From NCBI GenBank assembly GCA_913009865.1, contig CAJVYK010000045.1, forward strand, positions 1 to 12,848: DNA of 12,848 bases, given 5' to 3'. The position numbers were made by a program, and so were the translations under genes. Each line of letters starts with the position of its first letter. The stretch's first letter is position 1. Below are positions 1 through 6,120 of the stretch, piece by piece. Source of the stretch: an uncultured bacterium. GTDB taxonomy: Bacteria > Planctomycetota > Phycisphaerae > Sedimentisphaerales > Anaerobacaceae. The notes below the pieces were generated by a model, which was given only the letters and a program-made list of their open reading frames with translations, had not been told where the DNA came from and ran no database searches.

Positions 1-58
1 TATCATATATTTTATTATTTTATTATTTTGTTTTTATTATTTTTTTTTTTTTTTTTTT
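1..58. other. T-rich sequencing artefact at contig end
   Basis: This stretch is almost only T with scattered A and ends in an unbroken run of T directly abutting an Illumina adapter. Illumina flow-cell P7 oligos carry a T linker 5' of the adapter, and reads that run off a short insert continue into homopolymer noise. I therefore read it as reverse-complemented read-through, not as a terminator or low-complexity genomic DNA. Confidence 0.9.
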
Positions 59-124
59 CAAGCAGAAGACGGCATACGAGATAAAGGAATGTGACTGGAG
101 TTCAGACGTGTGCTCTTCCGATCT
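59..124 (+). other. Illumina TruSeq i7 adapter (contamination)
   Basis: Positions 59-82 match the P7 end (beginning CAAGCAGAAGACGGCATACG), 83-90 are an 8-base index (AAAGGAAT), and 91-124 match the Read 2 adapter (beginning GTGACTGGAGTTCAGACGTG and ending CTCTTCCGATCT). The order P7, index, Read 2 primer is exactly that of a TruSeq-style library molecule, so the insert begins at 125. This is an assembly or trimming error and should be masked. Bases 125-219 that follow look like ordinary 3' flank of the minus-strand gene, and I see no gene in them. Confidence 0.98.
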
Positions 125-219
125 AACTAAAGTACAATCGGTAGCTTACCACTCGATCTTTTCCTTGTACTGCAAATGCTATCTATGCGTGCCATTTTTA
201 CTTACGATAATTTAATCTC

Positions 220-1293
220 TCACAGACTTATCACTCGTCCTGTTCGTACTGACTCATCTGCCGCCAGTACGATACGCAGACTGTTAACAACGTCCGCCAA
301 ATGTTCACTCAAGTCCATATCCTCACGAATCGTCTTGAGAAAATAGGCCTGCTCCCGATTGCACAACTCCTGATGGTCCGGCTCATCGCTGGTATCAATC
401 AGGGTATCCTGCCTGGCAAAGTTTCCGTTACCGTCCAATTCTGCATTATGTTTTCGCAGGCAATTGGTTTTGGTATGAGATGCGATATCAGCCGAACTTG
501 ATTTCTGGCCGCCTTGCGGTTTTACTATACTGACACTGCCTTTGGGTCCTATCACATCCTTAACGAAAAAGGCCGTTTCGCTCATCATCGGCCCCCAGCC
601 GGCTTCGTACCACCCGACCGACCCATCCGCAAAGACCACCTGCAACTGGCCGTAGTTGTACATCTTTGTCGGGATTTCGTCACTTAGATGTGCGCCGATG
701 GCCTGCACCCGAACCGGTTGACATTGCGTCATCTGGCACATCACATCCACGTAATGCACCCCGCAATCTACAATGGGCGACATCGTTTTCAGCAGGCGTT
801 TATGGCACTGCCATTCAGCCCCCTTGCTTTGCTGATTAAGGTTCATCCGCATCACTAAGGGTTTTCCCAGCGTGCGGGCAATTTCAATAAACTGCATCCA
901 CGCCGGATGTTGTCGCAGAATATAGCCCACCACCACCTTTTTTCCTTTTGTCTGGGCCAGCGCAACTACCTCCCGCGCCTGTGAGACGGTCTGCGCAATG
1001 GGTTTTTCCACAAATACGTGCAGGTTCGCATTAAGACTTTTGATGGCGAACTCCGCATGCGTATCGGGGTAGGTACAAATCGCCGCCGCCTGCGGCTGCG
1101 TAGCATTTATTGCGGCGTTCAGATTATCGAATTGTGCTACCCCTCCCAGTTCTGAAGCCAGCCTGTCTCGTACTTCCGGGTTCCGGTCGGCCAGTCCGAC
1201 GAGCTCAAAGCCATCCAGCATTTTATAGGCCCTCGCGTGTGAAGAACCCATATTCCCGCAACCGATTACTACTACCCTGATTTTATCAGCCAT
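220..1293 (-). CDS. Gfo/Idh/MocA family oxidoreductase
   Basis: This predicts a complete 357-residue NAD(P)-dependent sugar or cyclitol dehydrogenase of the Gfo/Idh/MocA family, probably cytosolic. The N-terminal Rossmann domain starts with GCGNMG (residues 11-16) after a hydrophobic strand. The family Glu-Lys-Pro motif is at 96-98 (VEKPIA). The C-terminal alpha/beta domain carries D176-x-G-x-H180-x-x-D183, the usual active-site pattern, with the conserved lysine supplied by EKP. Length is typical. The ATG at 1293 is preceded by AGGA with a 5-base spacer, which supports this start. No neighbouring gene identifies the substrate; family members act on myo-inositol, glucose, glucose-fructose, N-acetyl sugars and others. 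The next gene upstream on the same strand ends 190 bases away, so the two may or may not be co-transcribed. The family call is firm and the substrate unknown. Confidence 0.93.
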   Translation of the reverse strand: MADKIRVVVIGCGNMGSSHARAYKMLDGFELVGLADRNPEVRDRLASELGGVAQFDNLNAAINATQPQAAAICTYPDTHAEFAIKSLNANLHVFVEKPIAQTVSQAREVVALAQTKGKKVVVGYILRQHPAWMQFIEIARTLGKPLVMRMNLNQQSKGAEWQCHKRLLKTMSPIVDCGVHYVDVMCQMTQCQPVRVQAIGAHLSDEIPTKMYNYGQLQVVFADGSVGWYEAGWGPMMSETAFFVKDVIGPKGSVSIVKPQGGQKSSSADIASHTKTNCLRKHNAELDGNGNFARQDTLIDTSDEPDHQELCNREQAYFLKTIREDMDLSEHLADVVNSLRIVLAADESVRTGRVISL

Positions 1294-1483
1294 AGCTGTC
1301 CTGAATAATATACCATTATTTTTACCTTAACCGGACCCGGTGGCACCTTCCCGGACACATTCCATACGCAGGGAAGTTTTCTTTATGACAACTCATTAAC
1401 TCATTTGCAATAAAAATCTTCTAAAAAATAAGTGAAGGGCCGGGAACTCGGCGAATCTTACTGTTGATTTGAAGATGGTTCAG

Positions 1484-2419
1484 CTAAGCTGGTGCAATAA
1501 CCGCTGTGAAATTTTTCTGCTCTATTGTCTTTACAATCTTAACAAACCGTTCGACCATCATCGCCGCAGGCCACCTCTGTTTGTCACGGTCCAGATTTTC
1601 CTCACACCACACCAGCGCCAGCGGCATCATTACCGCCTCCACGTCTGTACCCTCAAGCTCGCTGGCCAATTGACCAAGAACATCGGCCATTCGCATCGGT
1701 ACTTCAACTACGTCCGCCGCACCACGCCCACCTCTGCATACTCCTGCAGAACCCTTTACAAAATATTCTCTGCATGCCAGCGGCCTCTGCTCATAGATAG
1801 TACACAGCCCTTTGTAGTGAAAAGGACAGGCCAGCTTCAAATTCGCATACCAACTCGACACCACATTCGGCTCAACTGGACTGTCGGCTGGTGTCCCTGT
1901 TGTTTGGCACACAAACGATTTTGGGGGTTTTTGCTTCAAAATACACTGTGCTGCCAAAAGAGATAACCGCTGCATTCGCCTCCAATAAGATTTAGATACT
2001 GCAAGAACCTCTTCTCTGAGCCGAAATGCTTCCGGGATAGACATCGGCACGAGAAAACTACAGCAAGCCGAACATCCTCGGTGACATGGTATGCAGCCGC
2101 CTTCCCTGCGTATCCTTTCGACTACCGTACCGGTGATTTTTGCTGAGACCGTTCGTACCAACGGCACAATGTCTGCCAGTCTCGCCTCTTTTTTTGTAAC
2201 ACCAATATGAAAACACGCCGGTTCGCTAAGAATATCAAGCTCAAGACCGATAATTGCCGCATCACCGCCGCAACTATCCGCCGCCTCAAACTCACTCAGC
2301 ACCGTTATAGGTAGATTTTCAACCATTTTAATCGCTTTGCGCCCCGTTACTCCCGCCTTTTCGAGTCTTATATTGCCGGTTCTAAACAAAACCTGCCTTT
2401 CACGGTACTTCTGCTTCAA
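1484..2419 (-). CDS. YkgJ-family cysteine cluster protein
   Basis: This cytosolic protein of about 311 residues has the YkgJ (zinc/iron-chelating) cysteine signature. The cluster C109-x2-C112-x3-C116-x2-C119-C120 is followed by a tryptophan (W190) and the distal half CPF (C198), C206 in GLCTIYEQRP, C216 in LACREYF, and C228. Family members are thought to bind Fe or Zn, but the biochemical role is not established. The first hundred residues, before the cysteines, resemble nothing I recognise and make it longer than the minimal family. The start is uncertain. TTG at 2419 has no Shine-Dalgarno, an internal ATG (Met32, 2324-2326) also lacks one, and the frame stays open upstream to a stop at 2477-2479 with a protein-like RRRRLYDIAYILLL stretch and only an ATT as possible initiator. 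It is transcribed away from the csoR cassette. Confidence 0.85.
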   Translation of the reverse strand: MKQKYRERQVLFRTGNIRLEKAGVTGRKAIKMVENLPITVLSEFEAADSCGGDAAIIGLELDILSEPACFHIGVTKKEARLADIVPLVRTVSAKITGTVVERIRREGGCIPCHRGCSACCSFLVPMSIPEAFRLREEVLAVSKSYWRRMQRLSLLAAQCILKQKPPKSFVCQTTGTPADSPVEPNVVSSWYANLKLACPFHYKGLCTIYEQRPLACREYFVKGSAGVCRGGRGAADVVEVPMRMADVLGQLASELEGTDVEAVMMPLALVWCEENLDRDKQRWPAAMMVERFVKIVKTIEQKNFTAVIAPA

Positions 2420-2425
2420 AAGCAG

Positions 2426-2440
2426 GATATAGGCTATATC
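2426..2440. repeat. 15-bp palindrome upstream of the YkgJ gene
   Basis: GATATAGGCTATATC is a perfect inverted repeat with 7-base arms and a single central base. It lies 6 bases upstream of the TTG start used for the YkgJ-type gene. It could be an operator, or simply coding sequence if translation begins further upstream. No binding protein can be named. Confidence 0.35.
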
Positions 2441-2539
2441 GTATAGTCGGCGGCGGCGCTTAATCTGGCAATCGGGCTAATATTTCATTTTGCAGTTCTT
2501 TTTGTCGAAAAAAAATCTTTAAAATTTCTCAAATATTTC

Positions 2540-2568
2540 TTGACAGGAAGATTTAATTAGAACACAAT
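2540..2568 (+). promoter_or_regulatory. Sigma-70-type promoter of the csoR cassette
   Basis: A perfect -35 hexamer TTGACA (2540-2545) is followed by a 17-base spacer and CACAAT (2563-2568, four of six bases of consensus). Transcription would begin near 2575, leaving a short leader before the strong ribosome site. This is the only plus-strand promoter I can place in the left 7.7 kb, and it fits the independent orientation of the cassette. Confidence 0.6.
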
Positions 2569-2586
2569 ATAGGGGTAGGGAGTATA
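2568..2586 (+). promoter_or_regulatory. Candidate CsoR-family operator (G-tract)
   Basis: TATAGGGGTAGGGAGTATA spans the predicted transcription start. CsoR/RcnR/FrmR operators are typically G- or C-tracts bounded by TA-rich ends (for example TACT, C-tract, AGTA). Read on the minus strand, this site gives ATACT, a C-rich core, then TATA. Position and composition fit autoregulation of the cassette. The two half sites are not perfectly symmetric, so this is a candidate only. Confidence 0.4.
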
Positions 2587-2594
2587 TGTATATT

Positions 2595-2603
2595 GAAAGG
2601 AGG
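2595..2603 (+). promoter_or_regulatory. Strong ribosome binding site of the CsoR-type gene
   Basis: GAAAGGAGG ends 9 bases before the ATG at 2613. It fixes that ATG as the start over the TTG-like or earlier in-frame codons from 2586, because translation from 2586 would run through the ribosome site itself. Confidence 0.8.
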
Positions 2604-2612
2604 TTTTTAGTT

Positions 2613-2909
2613 ATGGCTGAGAAGAAAAGATGCATTACAAAACAGAGAAGAAAAACCGTATTGGACCGCTTGAATCGTATCAGCGGACAGGTCGGCGGCG
2701 TAGTGAAAATGGTGGAGGACGACAGGTACTGCCTTGACATCCTGCAGCAGATTTCCTCAATTCACGAAGCCCTCAGGGGAGTTGGCAAAGTGTTAATGAG
2801 GAACTATCTGGAGGTATGCGCCACCACCGCCATACGGTCAAAGAGCAAAGAAAAACAGGATGAAATCTATAATGAACTTATGGATGTTATTTACAAATTT
2901 GCAAAATAA
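2613..2909 (+). CDS. CsoR/CstR-family metal- or thiol-sensing repressor
   Basis: This 98-residue, all-helical regulator of the CsoR/RcnR/FrmR/CstR family (DUF156) is expected to form tetramers and repress its own operon until a ligand binds. It aligns without gaps to M. tuberculosis CsoR as I remember it. C40 (in DRYCLDILQQIS) matches Cys36 and C69 matches Cys65, but the copper-ligand position His61 is Y65 here. Copper-type CsoRs need Cys-His-Cys, while the persulfide sensor CstR keeps the two Cys and lacks the His, so copper sensing looks unlikely and a thiol, reactive-sulfur or soft-metal signal more likely. C7 and H51 are extra potential ligands. It is the first gene of a cassette with a thioredoxin-fold protein and a MerT-like carrier. 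Family is certain and ligand inferred. Confidence 0.9.
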   Translation: MAEKKRCITKQRRKTVLDRLNRISGQVGGVVKMVEDDRYCLDILQQISSIHEALRGVGKVLMRNYLEVCATTAIRSKSKEKQDEIYNELMDVIYKFAK

Positions 2910-3049
2910 AACCAGCTTCGGTAAATGTCAATAACATCGGGGTTGTCGCCTTGCAGCGCATTGCAGTGTCCGGACGCGCAAAACGGAACCTCTGTTATGG
3001 TGGTGATTACGTAGTTTTGTTGGAAAGTGTTAATTTTTAATATCCCGTG

Positions 3050-3061
3050 AAAGGAGGTGAT
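3050..3061 (+). promoter_or_regulatory. Near-perfect anti-SD complement before the thioredoxin-like gene
   Basis: AAAGGAGGTGAT pairs with nearly the whole 16S 3' end and ends 4 bases before ATG 3066 (8 bases from GGAGG). It decides the start: the earlier in-frame GTG at 3057 is part of the ribosome site and should not be used. Confidence 0.85.
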
Positions 3062-3065
3062 AACC

Positions 3066-3305
3066 ATGGGAAAAAGAATCGAAGTCTTCACGGCTGGATG
3101 TCCTCTCTGCAAGGATGCTCTTGCACTGGTAAAGCAGGAGGTCTGCAGTGAGTGCGAGGTAATCGAACGCAGATGCTCCGGAAACGAGTGTTGTGAGCCT
3201 GCCAAAAATTACGGCATTAAGGCGGTTCCAACTGTCGTTGTAGATGGCAGAATTACAATCGTTGGAAAGCCAACAGTGGAACAGGCAAAGAAACTGTCTG
3301 CTTAG
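3066..3305 (+). CDS. Small cysteine-rich thioredoxin-fold protein
   Basis: This 79-residue cytosolic protein has a minimal thioredoxin/glutaredoxin-like fold. A beta strand (IEVFTAG) leads into the redox motif C12-P-L-C15 at the helix start, and the cis-proline is at AVPTVV (P55), followed by the beta hairpin VDGRITIVG. It carries five further cysteines (C27, C30, C37, C42, C43), so seven in 79 residues, which is unusual for a simple redox thioredoxin and suggests metal or sulfur transfer as well as disulfide exchange. It has no signal peptide. It lies 156 bases after the CsoR-type gene and 67 before the MerT-like gene, all on one strand, so it may accept the cargo of the carrier or reduce the sensor. 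The fold call is good; the specific function is inferred. Confidence 0.85.
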   Translation: MGKRIEVFTAGCPLCKDALALVKQEVCSECEVIERRCSGNECCEPAKNYGIKAVPTVVVDGRITIVGKPTVEQAKKLSA

Positions 3306-3310
3306 AACCA

Positions 3311-3350
3311 GGGGAAACGGGGGATGGCTTTTGCTGTCCCCCATATCCCC
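3311..3350 (+). other. Intercistronic stem-loop between trx-like and merT-like genes
   Basis: A 10-pair stem (3319-3328 with 3333-3342, eight Watson-Crick and two G-U pairs) closes on a TTTT loop. Beyond a symmetric 4-base internal loop (AAAC against ATAT) a second G4/C4 helix (3311-3314 with 3347-3350) extends it. No T-run follows, so it is not a classical intrinsic terminator. A role in transcript processing, stability or partial attenuation of the carrier gene is more likely. Confidence 0.65.
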
Positions 3351-3372
3351 AATAATTATTAAAGGGTAGATT

Positions 3373-3777
3373 ATGAAATCAATAATAACAGGAATACTTT
3401 CTGCAATTAGTGTTTCTATATGTTGCACAATACCACTGCTTTTAACAGCTTTAGGATTTGGAAGCATGGGGCTGGGCACAGTAACAGGCAAATATCACTG
3501 GGTATTCCTGACGGTCGGTGGATTATTGATACTTCTTTCCTGGTTAAGATATTTCCGGGAAAAAAAGCGATGCGGCAACAAAGAATGTCAGATGAGGAAT
3601 AAGAAAGTAACTTTAATCACCCTGATAATAACTACAATCATAGTCTTATCTTTCATAGGATTCAATCTTTATACCTGTACCGGAACTGCAGCCGTGACTT
3701 GTTCCGCCTGCGATACAGGAGTATCTGCCGACGTAAACCAAATGGCTCCCGCTGCCGGCTACGAACATTCGGATTAA
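3373..3777 (+). CDS. MerT-like membrane transport protein with cysteine tail
   Basis: This 134-residue inner-membrane protein has three predicted helices (about 7-27, 42-60, 78-99). As in mercuric transporter MerT, a vicinal Cys pair followed by Thr-Ile-Pro (C17, C18, P21) sits in the first helix and a second Cys pair (C67, C72) in the loop between helices 2 and 3. The segment ALGFGSMGLGTV and the basic WLRYFREKK at the end of helix 2 also fit MerT. Unlike MerT, it has a C-terminal tail of about 35 residues, probably periplasmic, with C102 and a CSAC motif (C110, C113). This might stand in for the missing periplasmic MerP. AAAGGG lies 6 bases before the ATG. No merA, merP or merR is present, so Hg(II) is only one candidate cargo. 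Its TAA overlaps the stop of the convergent hydrolase gene. Confidence 0.8.
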   Translation: MKSIITGILSAISVSICCTIPLLLTALGFGSMGLGTVTGKYHWVFLTVGGLLILLSWLRYFREKKRCGNKECQMRNKKVTLITLIITTIIVLSFIGFNLYTCTGTAAVTCSACDTGVSADVNQMAPAAGYEHSD

Positions 3778-4625
3778 GAGGCCTGCTGGCGGTCGGCCTG
3801 TTTTTCATAATCTTCCAGGAATTTCAGCCATTTCTTCCAGGCCCTGTTATAAATCTGGCTGGATATCAGAAAGCCGTCGTTATGACCGCCGGAAATCTCG
3901 ACAAATTCTTTCGGCTCATTCGCAGCTTCATACAATTCCAAACCAAACTCGAACGGTATCACTTCATCATTCCGGCTGTGAATTATCATCACCGGACAAT
4001 GGACGCTCTTGACATAATCGATTGTCTTGTAGCTAAATCTCGCGAACCACCGTACGGGCATATATGGGTAGAATTTCCTGCCGATATCAACATAAGATGT
4101 AAAAGCGCTCTCGATAATCAAAGCTCTGGCTTGTGCGTTACTTGCCAGTTGTGCTGCGATACTTGCCCCCAGAGACCTGCCGAAGATAATAATATTATCA
4201 GGCGATGTTTTTTTCTCTTCAGTCAGCCATTTGTATGCAGCTTTGACGTCGAGATACGTTCCCTCTTCACTGGGTTTGCCTTGACTGCTGCCGTATCCGC
4301 GATAATCAAAGATAAAGCAGTTCAATCCCAGGTTATAAAAGATATTTATACTATCCAGGCGGTGCATCATATTTCCCCCATTGCCGTGGCAGAACAGAAC
4401 CGTTAGTTCCGAATCATCTGCGGGTATGAACCAACCGCCCAGTTTCAGGCCGTCATCGCTTTTGAAAGCCACTTCCTCAAAATCAAGTCCCAGTTCGTCT
4501 GGTGTACAGGAAATTTCCCGCACAGGGCCGTACAGAAACGCGGGCTGCCTGAAGTAGAGTATCAGCCCCAAACCCCAATAAGCAGTAAACAATACCGCGA
4601 CAATGGATATCAGCATAGACCCCAT
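3774..4625 (-). CDS. Membrane-anchored alpha/beta hydrolase (Bem46/ABHD-type)
   Basis: This 283-residue hydrolase has one N-terminal membrane helix (about 5-24). The soluble domain shows the oxyanion segment HGNGG (80-84), DYRGYGSS (107-114), the nucleophile elbow G149-R-S151-L-G153, the acid D220 in HSRNDEVIPF and the base H248 in GGHNDGF, so the Ser-Asp-His triad is complete. The layout fits the Bem46/YfhR/ABHD17-like group (serine hydrolase or peptidase of uncertain substrate), probably facing the cytoplasm or periplasm at the membrane. It follows the PAP2-methyltransferase gene by 58 bases on the same strand and may be last in that operon, where it could act on acyl or lipid substrates. 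There is no good Shine-Dalgarno at the ATG; Met4 is an alternative start. Its stop overlaps the MerT-like stop by 4 bases. Confidence 0.88.
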   Translation of the reverse strand: MGSMLISIVAVLFTAYWGLGLILYFRQPAFLYGPVREISCTPDELGLDFEEVAFKSDDGLKLGGWFIPADDSELTVLFCHGNGGNMMHRLDSINIFYNLGLNCFIFDYRGYGSSQGKPSEEGTYLDVKAAYKWLTEEKKTSPDNIIIFGRSLGASIAAQLASNAQARALIIESAFTSYVDIGRKFYPYMPVRWFARFSYKTIDYVKSVHCPVMIIHSRNDEVIPFEFGLELYEAANEPKEFVEISGGHNDGFLISSQIYNRAWKKWLKFLEDYEKQADRQQAS

Positions 4626-4683
4626 AACACGTATTTCGTATCCTGCTCAAGTCATATATGTTGATTGTCCTGACGTCCGGTTT

Positions 4684-6120
4684 CTATTTGATACCGATCA
4701 TACCTTCAAATACAAAGTTTTCCATTAACTCCACCAGCAACGGTAAACTTAAAAGTATCGGAGTTACCATTCGCTCTGAAGTACTTAAATACACCTTCCA
4801 ACTCCACTTTCGAGGTTGCCTTTGAAGTAACCATGTTCGCGGAGAAGGAACTATGGCTGGCCTCTTGGCCTTATACAACAGCCACTGTTTGCCGAATTTC
4901 TTTTCCAACGACCGTTCTTCATAGATAATCGCCGCCCCATAAAACACAATAACCAAGGGTATAATTACGGCCCAATTAAACAATCGGTTGTTAAGTTGAA
5001 GCAGTATGCCTGTTACCACCAGCATTGAACCAAGATACAAAGGGTGGCGAACCATTGCATAAGGCCCGGATGTAAACAAACGTCCTCTTTCAAAGTATCC
5101 ACGTGCCCAGAACCTGATGAGGGCTCCGGCAAAGACTAATATGAGGCCGAGAACAGCAATGACAGAAAAATCAGAGAATCCCAGTTCGCGGGGTTTTTCG
5201 CCGCTAATAATATTTTCAGCAATTATAATCGGGAATGCGATTTTCAGTACTAAGGTCCGTCTTTTTCTTAACCAGTTCAGGCCGCGGTCAAAACGCTCAG
5301 AATCGGCCAATTTCGCTATCGCCTTCTTCCTGTATTTACCTGTTTTGGCAGCCAGCAAAATGCATCCAACCAGCAGGCCATAAACTCCGAGAAATATCAG
5401 TAAATCGTCAAGTTTCTCAAACAGCCAAATTGAAAGCGGTATTATGATTATGCCCAGAATCGCCATGCTACGGCTCAATTTTAATCGAGGCGATTCCAAT
5501 GGTAACCATCGCCGGTTTATTTGTACCGCAAGCCATCCGCTGAGAGAACCTATAGCCGCCCCGGCGAGTACGTCCGATGGATAGTGGGCCATTGCAGTTA
5601 CTCTTAGCAAAGCAATGCCTGTGCATGCAGCCAGGAGTATGCAGGCCCATGGCCATGAGACAAAAAATATTATTACTGTCGCTACGGCGAAAACAGTAGC
5701 GGTATCACCCGAAGGAAACGACAGACGGCCGGTCAAATTGGGTTGTTCTTCCACCCTTGAATTGGCTTTAACGACCTCATAAGGCCGGGGTCTTTTTACG
5801 CCGACTTTCAGCGATGTTACCGTTAAAAAAACTATGATTAATGCGAGAAACGCGATTAGAACCAGTCGCTGTCGACCTGTTGCAAGAAACCAGATTAGCA
5901 ACAACCAAATCAACAGCCATGCTTTGCCCAGGTAGGTAAATGCTTTCAGCCAGAAATTTCCGTCCCAGTTAACCGGCTTTTGACATAACAAGGAAAAAAC
6001 CTGTTGATCCAGATTGAAATAGGACCATACAGCGAGCAATCCCAAAATCGGGATAAAAGCCAGAAAAAACATATCATTCCGGGAAAGATTCAGCTTCGAC
6101 GTTAGTTTTTTGTAAATCAC
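4684..6120 (-). CDS. PAP2 phosphatase fused to ICMT-type methyltransferase domain
   Basis: This 478-residue polytopic membrane protein has two recognisable halves. Residues about 20-205 are a PAP2 lipid phosphatase: K105-x6-R112-P113, then FPSGDT (135-140), then R173-x5-H179-x3-D183. The usual PSGH histidine is Asp139, and the Ser before R173 is Leu; R, H and D of the last motif (nucleophile region) are kept. After a linker, residues about 315-430 match isoprenylcysteine carboxyl methyltransferase/phospholipid methyltransferase proteins: GPYAMVRHPLYLGS (352-365) and YEERSLEKKFGKQWLLY (400-416). One chain may therefore dephosphorylate and methylate lipid or polyprenyl substrates. The GTG start overlaps the TAG of the upstream GT39 gene by one base (TAGTG), with GGAG 5 bases before it, indicating translational coupling. 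The domain calls are strong; the substrate is unknown. Confidence 0.9.
   Translation of the reverse strand: MIYKKLTSKLNLSRNDMFFLAFIPILGLLAVWSYFNLDQQVFSLLCQKPVNWDGNFWLKAFTYLGKAWLLIWLLLIWFLATGRQRLVLIAFLALIIVFLTVTSLKVGVKRPRPYEVVKANSRVEEQPNLTGRLSFPSGDTATVFAVATVIIFFVSWPWACILLAACTGIALLRVTAMAHYPSDVLAGAAIGSLSGWLAVQINRRWLPLESPRLKLSRSMAILGIIIIPLSIWLFEKLDDLLIFLGVYGLLVGCILLAAKTGKYRKKAIAKLADSERFDRGLNWLRKRRTLVLKIAFPIIIAENIISGEKPRELGFSDFSVIAVLGLILVFAGALIRFWARGYFERGRLFTSGPYAMVRHPLYLGSMLVVTGILLQLNNRLFNWAVIIPLVIVFYGAAIIYEERSLEKKFGKQWLLYKAKRPAIVPSPRTWLLQRQPRKWSWKVYLSTSERMVTPILLSLPLLVELMENFVFEGMIGIK

Noticed and set aside
39..58. T-run that could be a transcription terminator
   Set aside because: It abuts a sequencing adapter and has no genomic stem before it; it is an artefact.
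125..219. A 22-codon minus-strand ORF downstream of the oxidoreductase gene
   Set aside because: Too short, no ribosome site, composition unremarkable, and close to the artefactual contig end.
1330..1341. Short inverted repeat ACCGG-AC-CCGGT upstream of the oxidoreductase gene
   Set aside because: Five-base arms with a 2-base centre are expected by chance, and it does not sit on a convincing promoter.
2925..3014. A 29-codon ORF with two Cys between the CsoR-type and thioredoxin-like genes
   Set aside because: No ribosome site, in contrast to the strong sites of all three cassette genes, and no recognisable motif.
2540..3777. Complete mercury resistance operon
   Set aside because: Only a MerT-like carrier is present; there is no MerR, MerP or MerA, so Hg detoxification cannot be claimed.
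3699..4406. A 235-codon plus-strand ORF opposite the hydrolase
   Set aside because: It is antisense to a gene with a complete catalytic triad, and its translation has no domain signature.
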